The translations under genes were made by a program, and so were the position numbers. Positions 1 to 5,833 of a DNA stretch of 9,812 nucleotides are shown here, piece by piece. The stretch's first letter is position 1. The number at the start of each line of letters is the position of its first letter. Source of the DNA: Bacillota bacterium (GTDB lineage Bacteria; Bacillota; Sulfobacillia; Thermaerobacterales; RSA17); contig PKRI01000051.1 of the NCBI GenBank assembly GCA_017577485.1, positions 1 through 9,812 of the forward strand. Direction: 5' to 3'. The notes beneath the pieces are model-generated. The model was not told the origin of the DNA and made no database searches. It was given only the letters and a program-made list of their open reading frames with translations.

Positions 1-508
1 CTCTACAACTACTACCGGGACAAGGCCGACCTGTTACTACCGGGACAAGGCCGACCTGTCCCGGGCCGTGCAGGAGCGGGCCGCCGAGGAACTGGTGCGG
101 CGCCTGCGGCTGGAGCGGCTGAATCCCGGGCGCCCGCTGGGCGAGAAGGTGCGGGCCCTGGTGGACGCGGCCCTGGCGGCGGCGCCGCTGTTCTCGGAAC
201 CGGAGCCGCTGGTGCAGTTGATGACGCCGGCCTTCGTGTGGCTGCTGGAGGAAGGGCAGATTCGCGGCGACCTGCCGCGGGCGGAGGCCGTGATCGACAG
301 CCTGGCGCGGCTGCTGGCGGAAGTGGTGGCCGGCGCCGGCTTCGTGCTGCAGGGCGACGGCGCGGGACGGGCCCAGGCCGGCCGCCGCCTGGCGGCGCTG
401 CTGGCCGAGGGCCTGCCGGGTGCGGTCGGCGCGGAAGCCGCACCGGCGGCCGAGCCGGGTGCGGCGCTTGATCGGGCCGTACACGCCGGCGAGCCGTCAC
501 GCGGGTGA
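1..508 (+). pseudogene. TetR/AcrR-family transcriptional regulator, 5' end outside window, frameshifted
   Basis: A TetR-family repressor would bind operator DNA through an N-terminal helix-turn-helix and sense a ligand through an all-helical C-terminal domain. Frame 1 at the left edge reads LYNYYRDKADL, the classic end of the TetR recognition helix and the start of helix 4. A perfect 25-bp tandem duplication (10-34 and 35-59) follows. Because 25 is not a multiple of three, the ligand-binding part continues in frame 2: YYRDKADLSRAVQERAAEEL and then a helical C-terminal domain with the family-like phrase FVWLLEEGQIRGDL, ending at TGA 506-508. Removing one repeat copy restores a normal TetR reading frame. 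Frame 1 itself stays open to a stop at 469-471 but encodes Arg/Gly/Ala-rich nonsense. The gene is either a genuine frameshift mutant, a reversible slippage allele, or a sequencing or assembly error. It converges on the XRE gene. The TetR assignment is firm; the target is unknown. Confidence 0.75.
10..59 (+). repeat. Perfect 25-bp tandem duplication inside the tetR gene
   Basis: Bases 10-34 and 35-59 are identical and directly adjacent. The unit encodes the YYRDKADL segment of the TetR helix-turn-helix and shifts the reading frame by one base, so the two halves of the protein lie in different frames. Confidence 0.95.
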
Positions 509-577
509 GTTGAAGCGGTGCATCGGGTGGCCGGCGGCTGCGGACCGCGGAAAGTCGTCCGTCCGGCCGCCGCGGCG

Positions 578-619
578 GTGGGCCGTCACGCCGGCACAGT
601 GGGCCGTCATGCCGGCATG
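578..619. repeat. Near-perfect 21-bp tandem repeat at the 3' end of the XRE gene
   Basis: Copies lie at 578-598 and 599-619 and match at 18 of 21 positions; both begin GTGGGCCGTCA. The second copy contains the last codons and stop of the minus-strand XRE gene (Met-Pro-Ala-stop). The first copy, downstream of that stop, preserves Val-Pro-Ala-stop in the same frame, so the gene end itself seems to have been duplicated. A weaker related segment, GGGCCGTACACGCCGGC, lies at 475-491 in the tetR tail. Confidence 0.85.
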
Positions 620-1203
620 GAGCGCTGCTGCTTCCGGGGACGGGGCCGCCGCAGGAACTGGATCGTTTCGTAGAGCAGCCAGTAATCGGTGGGACTCAGG
701 GGTCCCGACGCGGTGCCCTGGGCCACCGACGCCAGCAGCCGGATGTCCTCCAGGGGCAGGTGGGGGTGCTCGGCCCAGAAGATCCGCAGCCCGGTGGGCA
801 GTTGGCCGGGATCGATGTCGGCGGCGGCGCGGGAAACGGCGTTGGGAGAAATTCCATCCCGCGGGGCGGTGGGGTCGGCGGCGTGGCCGGGGCCGGTGGG
901 ACCGGTGCGGCTGCCTGCGCTGCCCTGGCCGTTGCCCGGCGGATCGGCCTGGGGCTGATGCCGGCGGGGTGAAGCGTCGTTGGGCGCTTCCTCGTCGATC
1001 CCGATCAGTTCGGTCAGCCGGACGCCCAGGGCCTGGGCCAACTGGTATACGATCTCGACGGATGGGCGCTTGGTGGGGTCGTTCTCCATCTGCGACAGGT
1101 AAGCCTTGCTGACGCCGGCCATCCGGGCCAGGGCCGAAAGGCTGATGCCGCGGGCTTCCCGGAGCCGGCGCACGTTGCCGCCGATGTCAAAGGTCGTCGC
1201 CAC
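607..1203 (-). CDS. XRE-family helix-turn-helix transcriptional regulator
   Basis: This is a predicted DNA-binding regulator of 198 residues. Residues 9-68 form a Cro/C1-type helix-turn-helix (NVRRLREARGISLSALARMA, then GVSKAYLSQMEND, then VEIVYQLAQALGV). A Pro/Gly-rich, low-complexity linker covers about residues 72-140. The C-terminal segment (about 144-187, LRIFWAEHPHLPLEDIRLLA and DYWLLYETIQFLRR) resembles a short tail seen in some actinobacterial and Firmicute XRE regulators. I chose the GTG at 1203-1201 because GGAG lies 5 nt upstream and the protein then begins just ahead of the HTH. An ATG at 1233-1231 (10 residues longer) has no clear ribosome binding site. The gene is divergent from the amidohydrolase, so control of that gene and of itself is plausible but inferred. 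Its target and signal are unknown. Confidence 0.85.
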   Translation of the reverse strand: MATTFDIGGNVRRLREARGISLSALARMAGVSKAYLSQMENDPTKRPSVEIVYQLAQALGVRLTELIGIDEEAPNDASPRRHQPQADPPGNGQGSAGSRTGPTGPGHAADPTAPRDGISPNAVSRAAADIDPGQLPTGLRIFWAEHPHLPLEDIRLLASVAQGTASGPLSPTDYWLLYETIQFLRRPRPRKQQRSMPA

Positions 1204-1257
1204 CGAGACTCCGCCCTTCCCCTGAGACACCATGCCAGGCAAATTTTGTTCGCTGCC

Positions 1258-1265
1258 GGGAGGGG
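1258..1265 (+). promoter_or_regulatory. Shine-Dalgarno sequence deciding a CTG start
   Basis: GGGAGGGG is followed by a 6-nt spacer (TCGTCC) and then CTG at 1272-1274, in frame with the amidohydrolase. The first conventional start in that frame after this point is TTG at 1314, which has no ribosome binding site and would remove conserved N-terminal residues. Confidence 0.7.
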
Positions 1266-1271
1266 TCGTCC

Positions 1272-2513
1272 CTGCGCTGTGATGCACACTGGATCGGCCA
1301 GTCGATCGAAAAGTTGGCAGCCATCGGTGCCACACCGGACGGCGGCGTCACCCGCCTGGCGCTGACGGCCGAGGAGCGCCGGGCCATGGACCTGGTCCGG
1401 GGCTGGATGGAGGAGATGGGTCTCGAAACCCGCCGCGACGCGGTGGGCAATCTGTTCGGCGCCTGGCGTCCCGCCGGCGTCCAGGGTGCGCCGGTGATGA
1501 CCGGGTCCCACGTGGATTCGGTGCCCCACGGCGGCCGCTACGACGGCACCGCCGGCGTCGTCACCGCCCTGGCGGCGGTCCGGGCCCTGCAGCAGGCTGG
1601 TCACGTCCCCTCGCGGCCCATCGAAATCGCCGTGTTCACCGGCGAGGAGGCGAGCCGGTTCCCGGTGGGACTGCTGGGCTCCACCGCCGTCACCCGCGGC
1701 CTCACCGAAGAGGAGCTGGACCGGGTCGATGCGGGCGGCGTGCGCCTGCGGGACGCCCTGCCCGACCCGGCCGGGCTGGACGCCGCGCGCATCCCGCCCG
1801 GCGGCGTAGCGGCCTTTCTTGAGGTGCACATCGAGCAGGGCCGCGTGCTGGAGGACGCCGGCGTGCCCGTGGGCGTGGTCACCGGCATCGCGGGCCCGGC
1901 TTTCTTCCGGGGCTGGCTGCGGGGAGCAGCCGACCACGCCGGCGCCACGCCCATGCCGCTGCGCCGCGACGCCCTGGCCGGCGCCGCCGAGTTCGTGCTG
2001 GCCGCCGAGCAGATCGCCCGGTCCACCGGCCCAACGACGGTGGCCACGGTGGGGTGGCTGCGCCCGCACCCCGGGGCCGGCAACGTGATCCCGGGGCTTT
2101 GTGAATTCAGCCTGGACCTGCGCGACATCGACCTGGACACCCGTGACCGGGCCGAAGCCGCCCTGCGCGAGGCCCTGGCCGGGATCGCCGCCCGGCGCGG
2201 CCTGGAGTGGGGACTGGAGGAAACGCACCGGGTGGACCCGGTGACCGTGCCGGGCTGGCTGGTGGACGTGCTGGAGCGCGTTGCCGCGGAGGCGGGTGTG
2301 CCCACCATACGGCTGCCCAGCGGCGCCGCCCACGATGCCATGATGATGGCCCGGGTGGCGCCGTCGGGCATGCTGTTCGTCCGCTGCCGCGACGGCCGCA
2401 GCCACACCCCCGAGGAATACGCCGCGGTGGAAGACCTCACGGCCGCCGCCGACGTGCTGGCCGGTGCGCTGGCCATGTTGACGGCCGAGGAGGCGGTGGG
2501 TGCGTCCGGGTGA
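1272..2513 (+). CDS. M20-family N-carbamoyl-L-amino-acid / allantoate amidohydrolase (hydantoinase/carbamoylase)
   Basis: This is a predicted cytosolic metal-dependent amidase that hydrolyses N-carbamoyl amino acids or ureido compounds, as in hydantoin or purine salvage. The M20 dinuclear metal set is intact. Counting from CTG 1272, it is His80 (GSHVDSV), Asp91 (GGRYDG), Glu125/Glu126 (FTGEEASRF), His186 (LEVHIEQG) and His354 (SGAAHDAMMMA). The substrate-region motif GNVIPG is present too. Length is 413 residues, close to the usual 405-415. The CTG start is preferred because it follows a strong ribosome binding site by 6 nt. It also adds LRCDAHWIGQSIEK, which aligns in length and pattern with the N-terminus of Geobacillus AmaB (…LWQRLMELGEVG…), just before the conserved GGVTRL. 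The TTG at 1314 is the conservative alternative. The substrate (N-carbamoyl amino acid, allantoate or beta-ureidopropionate) cannot be settled from sequence. No hydantoinase or allantoinase gene lies nearby; a divergent XRE regulator does. Confidence 0.9.
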   Translation: MRCDAHWIGQSIEKLAAIGATPDGGVTRLALTAEERRAMDLVRGWMEEMGLETRRDAVGNLFGAWRPAGVQGAPVMTGSHVDSVPHGGRYDGTAGVVTALAAVRALQQAGHVPSRPIEIAVFTGEEASRFPVGLLGSTAVTRGLTEEELDRVDAGGVRLRDALPDPAGLDAARIPPGGVAAFLEVHIEQGRVLEDAGVPVGVVTGIAGPAFFRGWLRGAADHAGATPMPLRRDALAGAAEFVLAAEQIARSTGPTTVATVGWLRPHPGAGNVIPGLCEFSLDLRDIDLDTRDRAEAALREALAGIAARRGLEWGLEETHRVDPVTVPGWLVDVLERVAAEAGVPTIRLPSGAAHDAMMMARVAPSGMLFVRCRDGRSHTPEEYAAVEDLTAAADVLAGALAMLTAEEAVGASG

Positions 2514-2846
2514 TGGGATCCGGGTAGTGGGGGACCTGCGGCCCCCGAGCGGCCTGCAAGCCTGAAATCGGACTTTCGGGAGGTGGGGGGCGGTCCGCGA
2601 GTCCAGGATTGGACCTAATAGGGCCGGTTAGGGCCGATCCGCGCCACCGAGGGCTGATCCCGGCACTACGGATGACATCCCGGGTGGCACCCGGCGATTA
2701 CGGTAAACCAGTAGTGCGAAATTTGGACCTTATCTTACCCGGCGGACCGGATTCGACCGCACCAGGACCGATATTGGACTTGGATGCATGCCCGCGGCAG
2801 CCGGGCGGCAGGCACCTCGGCGCGGCGGCATAAGACCGGCAAACGC
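2514..2846. other. Gene-free intergenic stretch with small dyads and short repeats
   Basis: I find no convincing gene here. A GGGGG/CCCCC hairpin (2529-2533 with 2542-2546) and a 7-bp hairpin (2561-2567 with 2574-2580) follow the amidohydrolase stop and could help end transcription, but neither has a U-tract. A G-rich run is at 2578-2591. Further on are a GTCCA/TGGAC dyad (2601-2614), a 10-bp imperfect tandem repeat of TAGGGCCG (2619-2638), and three copies of TTGGAC (2609, 2723 and 2774), two of them extended to TTGGACCT. Parts are less GC-rich than the genes around them. A 74-codon open frame (2609-2833, TTG start) has no placed ribosome binding site and looks spurious. Confidence 0.5.
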
Positions 2847-2878
2847 AAAAGACCCGGAGCCGTGCTGGACTCCGGGTC
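2847..2878 (-). terminator. Rho-independent terminator of tRNA-Pro
   Basis: Read on the minus strand, a perfect 9-bp stem (GACCCGGAG at 2851-2859 pairing with CTCCGGGTC at 2870-2878) with a 10-nt loop is followed directly by TTTT (2850-2847). It begins 5 nt after the tRNA discriminator base. Confidence 0.88.
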
Positions 2879-2883
2879 GCCTG

Positions 2884-2957
2884 TCGGGCGGGCGAGATTT
2901 GAACTCGCGACCTCACGGACCCGAACCGTGCGCGCTGCCAAGCTGCGCCACCGCCCG
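2884..2957 (-). tRNA. tRNA-Pro (anticodon CGG)
   Basis: The minus strand folds into a complete cloverleaf. The acceptor stem is CGGGCGG (2957-2951) with CCGCCCG (2891-2885), 7 perfect pairs, with discriminator A at 2884. The D arm is GCGC…GCGC. The anticodon stem is CACGG/CCGTG around the loop TTCGGGT, giving anticodon CGG, which reads the proline codon CCG. The T arm is GCGAG, loop TTCAAAT, CTCGC. The 3' CCA is not encoded and must be added by nucleotidyltransferase. The acceptor C1-G72 pair and A73 fit bacterial tRNA-Pro identity. It has its own promoter and terminator. Confidence 0.96.
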
Positions 2958-2986
2958 AAAACCTGTGCCCGTGAAGAGCACGACCC

Positions 2987-3016
2987 ATTATAAACTCGCA
3001 CTGAAGGCAGCGTCAA
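2987..3016 (-). promoter_or_regulatory. Sigma-A promoter of tRNA-Pro
   Basis: On the minus strand, -35 TTGACG (3016-3011) and perfect -10 TATAAT (2992-2987) are separated by 18 bp. The predicted start near 2980 gives about 22 nt of leader before the tRNA. The discriminator is G-rich (GGGTC). The -35 and -10 surroundings match those of the secDF promoter base for base. Confidence 0.9.
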
Positions 3017-3168
3017 TTTGGGCGCGACCGGCGCTGCGGCGCTGCGGCACCGCGGTGCGCCGTTCGACGGCGCCACCACGCAGGTGGGCAGGCGATGCCG
3101 CACCGGGCACCGCCCGCCGCCGCAGAACCCGCAACACCCGACGTCGCCCTGCAGCCGGTTCGAATGGC

Positions 3169-3175
3169 GGGAGGG
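3169..3175 (+). promoter_or_regulatory. Shine-Dalgarno sequence deciding the selB CTG start
   Basis: GGGAGGG is followed by a 7-nt spacer and CTG at 3183-3185. SelB homology begins five codons later (VIGTAGHVDHGKT). In-frame GTG 3084 and TTG 3018 lie far upstream, have no ribosome binding site, and would add non-conserved residues. Confidence 0.68.
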
Positions 3176-3182
3176 AACCGAC

Positions 3183-5147
3183 CTGGCCGAAGTCGTCATC
3201 GGCACCGCCGGCCACGTGGACCACGGCAAGACCTGGCTGATCCGGGCGCTGACCGGCCAGGACACCGACCGCCTGCCCGAGGAAAAGCGCCGCGGCATCT
3301 CCATCGACCTGGGCTTCGCCGAGTTCGTCCTGCCCAGCGGCCGGCGGGCCGGCATCATCGACGTCCCGGGCCACGAGCGCTTCATCAAGAACATGGTCGC
3401 CGGGGTTACCGGCATCGACCTGGTCCTCTTCGTGGTGGCGGCCGACGAGGGCGTCATGCCCCAGACCCGCGAGCACCTGCAGATCCTGGAACTCTTGGGC
3501 GTGGAAAGCGGCGTCGTGGTCCTGACCAAGGTGGACCTGGTCGACGATGAGTGGCTGCGCCTGGTGGAGGACGATGTCCGCTCGGAACTGGCCGGCTCGT
3601 TCCTGGCGCAGGCGCCGCTGGTGGCCGTGTCGGCCAAGACCGGCCAGGGTCTGGACCGGCTGACGGCCGTGGTGGACGAGATGCTCCCCCGGGTGCGGCG
3701 CCGTCCCGACGACGCCTACGTGCGCCTGCCCATCGACCGCGTGTTCACCGTGGCTGGGTTCGGCACCGTGGTCACCGGGACGCTGGTGGCCGGGCGCATC
3801 CGCCCCGAGGACCGGCTTGAGATCCAGCCCGGAGGGTTCCAGGTGCGGGTGCGGCAGGTGCAGGTCCACGGGCGGCGGGTCGAGCAGGCCGAGGCCGGGC
3901 AGCGGACCGCCGTCAACCTGGTGGGGGTCGACGCCGACCGGCTGTCGCGGGGCCAGGTGCTGGTAACGCCGGGCACGCAGCCGGCGGTGGACACCCTGGC
4001 CGCCGCCTGCCGCCTGCTGGACGACACCCCCCGCCCTCTGAAGAGCGGTACGAGGGTCCGTTTCCACATCGGTACCAGCGAGGTGCTGGGCCGGGTGGTG
4101 CTGCTGGACCGCGACCTGCTGGAGCCCGGCCAGCGCGGCTTCATCCAGTTCAAGGCCGAGACCCCGGTGGTCGCGGCCCGGGGCGACCGCTTCATCATCC
4201 GTTCCTACTCGCCGCTGCGGACCATCGGCGGGGGCGTCGTGCTGGACCCGGGCCGGCGGCACCGCCGGCGCCGGGCGGAATCGCTGGACCTGCTGGCGAC
4301 GCTGGATCAGGGAGACCTTGGTGCCATCGCCGCCGCCGAACTGGACCGGGAGCCGGGGCCGGTGGACCTGGACTCGCTGGCGCGGCGGCTGAACGTGCCG
4401 CCGCACCGGGTGCAGCGGCTGCTGCCGGACCTGGCGGGCCGCGTGGTGGTGCTGGACGGGCCGCCGGCCGCGGCGTCGGGGCAGGTTTCCGGCGGCGGCC
4501 TGGTGGTGTCGGCGGCGGTGCTGGAGCGGCTGTCCCACCGGGTGGTGGAGGCCGTGTCGGCCTTCCACCGGCAGTGGCCGGTGCGGCCGGGGGTGCCCCG
4601 CGAGCGGCTGCGGGCGGACGTCCTGCCCGAAACTGAGCCGCGGGTCTTCGCGGCGGTGCTGGACCACCTGGCGGGGCGGGGACTCATCGAGGTTGAAGGC
4701 GAGGTGGTCCGCCTGCCGGGCCATCGTCCGCGCCTGGACGGGCGGCTGCAGGAGGCGCTGGACACCTTCCAGGCCCGCTGGCGGCAGGCCGGTGCCGCGC
4801 CGCCGTCGCCGGCCGAAGTGGCGCGGGAACTGGGCCTGGCGCCCGACCAGTGGCGGCCGCTGGTGGACATACTGGTGTCCGACGGGCGGTGGGTGCGGGT
4901 GGCCGAGGATTTCTATCTGGATGCCGGCGTTTACCAGCGGATGGTCGAGGCGGTCCGCGGGCTGCTGGCGGCTCGGGGCGGCGCCACCGTGGCCGAGATC
5001 CGCGATGTGCTGGGCACCAGCCGGAAGTACGTGGTGCCGTTCCTGGAGCACCTGGACCAGCGCCGGGTGACCCGGCGGGTGGGGGACCTCAGGCAGTTGG
5101 CCGGCCGGGGAGCGGCGCCGCCGGCGGATGGGGCGCCATCGGCGTGA
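3183..5147 (+). CDS. selB: Selenocysteine-specific translation elongation factor SelB
   Basis: SelB brings selenocysteinyl-tRNA(Sec) to UGA codons on the ribosome by binding GTP, the tRNA and the SECIS hairpin in selenoprotein mRNA. Counting from CTG 3183, the GTPase motifs are G1 GHVDHGKT (10-17), G2 region RRGISIDLGFAEF (about 36-48), G3 DVPGH (60-64), G4 TKVD (115-118) and G5 SAKTG further on. Beta-barrel domains follow, with VFTVAGFGTVVTGTLVAG typical of the EF-Tu/SelB family. The C-terminal half is made of winged-helix repeats, ending with LGTSRKYVVPFLEHLDQRRV, the last, SECIS-binding winged helix. The 654-residue length fits the family (E. coli 614, Moorella about 634). An upstream start at TTG 3018 would add 55 non-conserved residues and overlap the tRNA-Pro promoter. 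selA, selD and tRNA-Sec, often nearby in other genomes, are absent from the window. The promoter is unclear; a TATAAA at 2989-2994 inside the divergent tRNA promoter is a weak candidate. Confidence 0.95.
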   Translation: MAEVVIGTAGHVDHGKTWLIRALTGQDTDRLPEEKRRGISIDLGFAEFVLPSGRRAGIIDVPGHERFIKNMVAGVTGIDLVLFVVAADEGVMPQTREHLQILELLGVESGVVVLTKVDLVDDEWLRLVEDDVRSELAGSFLAQAPLVAVSAKTGQGLDRLTAVVDEMLPRVRRRPDDAYVRLPIDRVFTVAGFGTVVTGTLVAGRIRPEDRLEIQPGGFQVRVRQVQVHGRRVEQAEAGQRTAVNLVGVDADRLSRGQVLVTPGTQPAVDTLAAACRLLDDTPRPLKSGTRVRFHIGTSEVLGRVVLLDRDLLEPGQRGFIQFKAETPVVAARGDRFIIRSYSPLRTIGGGVVLDPGRRHRRRRAESLDLLATLDQGDLGAIAAAELDREPGPVDLDSLARRLNVPPHRVQRLLPDLAGRVVVLDGPPAAASGQVSGGGLVVSAAVLERLSHRVVEAVSAFHRQWPVRPGVPRERLRADVLPETEPRVFAAVLDHLAGRGLIEVEGEVVRLPGHRPRLDGRLQEALDTFQARWRQAGAAPPSPAEVARELGLAPDQWRPLVDILVSDGRWVRVAEDFYLDAGVYQRMVEAVRGLLAARGGATVAEIRDVLGTSRKYVVPFLEHLDQRRVTRRVGDLRQLAGRGAAPPADGAPSA

Positions 5148-5175
5148 ACCGGCGGTGCCGGCAGGCCGGCCTCAC
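5144..5175. terminator. Candidate bidirectional terminator between convergent genes
   Basis: An imperfect inverted repeat (GTGA-a-CCGGC at 5144-5153 with GCCGG-cc-TCAC at 5165-5175) spans the 24-bp gap between the selB stop (5145-5147) and the minus-strand gene stop (5174-5172). Each stop codon sits in one arm. There is no U-tract, so termination is uncertain. Confidence 0.3.
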
Positions 5176-5678
5176 TGTCCGCCGCGGTCGTCGCCGGTGT
5201 CGAGGTCGTCGCCTCCGCCGCGGCGGTCGCCTCCGCCGCGGCGGTCGCCGGAGGGCCGCCGGTCGTGGCGATTGCTGCCGGCCCCGTCATGGTCGATGCC
5301 GACGCGGGCGCCGTGGTCGCGAAGGATGCGTAGGGCTTCCTCTCGGGCGCCGGGGCGGTCCGGCAGGACCACCGTCAGCAGGTACGGCTCATCGGCAGCC
5401 GGTTCGGCGGCCGCCAGCCCGGACATCGCCGGGTCGGCGGCGCTGAGGACCCGCCGGTCGTCGCCGGCCTGCCCGGTGAGCGATAGGGGAAAGGGCTGGT
5501 CGTCCACGTCGCCTCGCTCCACCGGGTAGGGGCTCACCCGATCCACCTGCACCTCGTCGAAGCCGGCCTCCCGAAGGGCCTCGGCGGCGCGCCGGGCCGC
5601 GCCGTCGTCGGCGAAGGGGGCGGTGACCGCCGGCTGCTGAAAATGGGGCTCGGTCTGGAAATAGGTCTTGCGGGTCAG
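5172..5678 (-). CDS. Hypothetical protein with two ferredoxin-like segments and an Arg/Gly/Asp repeat tail
   Basis: I do not recognise a named family. Counting from CTG 5678, the protein has 168 residues. Residues 16-50 (AVTAPFADDGAARRAAEALR then EAGFDEVQVDRVSPYP) have the beta-alpha-beta pattern of small stress-protein or YflT-like domains. Residues 96-130 (DEPYLLTVVLPDRPGAREEA then LRILRDHGARVGIDHDG) look like a second beta-alpha-beta unit. The tail (135-168) is hydrophilic, with a perfect hexapeptide repeat DRRGGG-DRRGGG and acidic residues. There is no signal peptide or membrane segment, so it is probably cytoplasmic. The CTG start lies 6 nt after the near-ideal ribosome binding site GGGAGGTGG. 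A GTG at 5729 would extend the protein by 17 residues but has no such site. The gene converges on selB and its upstream side faces the secDF promoter. Function unknown; similarity to general-stress proteins is only by fold pattern. Confidence 0.7.
   Translation of the reverse strand: MTRKTYFQTEPHFQQPAVTAPFADDGAARRAAEALREAGFDEVQVDRVSPYPVERGDVDDQPFPLSLTGQAGDDRRVLSAADPAMSGLAAAEPAADEPYLLTVVLPDRPGAREEALRILRDHGARVGIDHDGAGSNRHDRRPSGDRRGGGDRRGGGDDLDTGDDRGGQ
5210..5245. repeat. Perfect 18-bp tandem repeat coding DRRGGG twice
   Basis: Bases 5210-5227 and 5228-5245 are identical (CGCCTCCGCCGCGGCGGT on the plus strand). On the minus strand they encode two copies of a six-residue Arg/Gly motif in the C-terminal tail of the hypothetical protein, in frame. 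Confidence 0.92.
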
Positions 5679-5684
5679 CGAAGG

Positions 5685-5693
5685 CCACCTCCC
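5685..5693 (-). promoter_or_regulatory. Shine-Dalgarno sequence deciding a CTG start
   Basis: On the minus strand GGGAGGTGG is followed by the 6-nt spacer CCTTCG and CTG at 5678-5676. No ATG, GTG or TTG lies in frame at a useful distance after this site. The GTG inside the site is in another frame. Confidence 0.7.
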
Positions 5694-5797
5694 GTCGGCA
5701 GCGGCGCCCCCATCGGGCACCTCGATCACGGGCAGGTTGCCCGGCGCTCCGGCCGGTCATGCGGCGCGGGGGGCCTGGGGCCGAAGGCTGTGCCAAA

Positions 5798-5827
5798 TTG
5801 ACACCCCGGACAGGCCGCCTATATAAT
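5798..5827 (+). promoter_or_regulatory. Consensus sigma-A promoter of the secDF operon
   Basis: Perfect -35 TTGACA (5798-5803) and perfect -10 TATAAT (5822-5827) are separated by 18 bp. The predicted start is near 5834, followed by a leader of about 210 nt to the secD start. The discriminator is G-rich (GGGTC). Confidence 0.92.
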
Positions 5828-5833
5828 GGGTCC

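Noticed and set aside
1014..2405. 463-codon minus-strand open frame opposite the amidohydrolase
   Set aside because: Antisense shadow; its C-terminal residues are the XRE gene read in the wrong frame.
2682..2701. Sigma-54 type promoter (TGGCAC in the intergenic region)
   Set aside because: The -12 element would read TTAC instead of TTGC, and no gene follows at a suitable distance.
2609..2833. 74-codon open frame in the intergenic region
   Set aside because: TTG start with the nearest G-rich site about 18 nt upstream, no recognisable domain, and it runs into the tRNA terminator region.
2514..2846. tRNA-Sec gene near selB
   Set aside because: No long acceptor/extra-arm cloverleaf or UCA anticodon loop was found in this gap or in the others.
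2988..5051. 687-codon minus-strand open frame opposite selB
   Set aside because: It is His/Gln/Arg/Gly-rich with no domain, as expected for an antisense shadow of a GC-rich gene; selB on the other strand has every GTPase motif.
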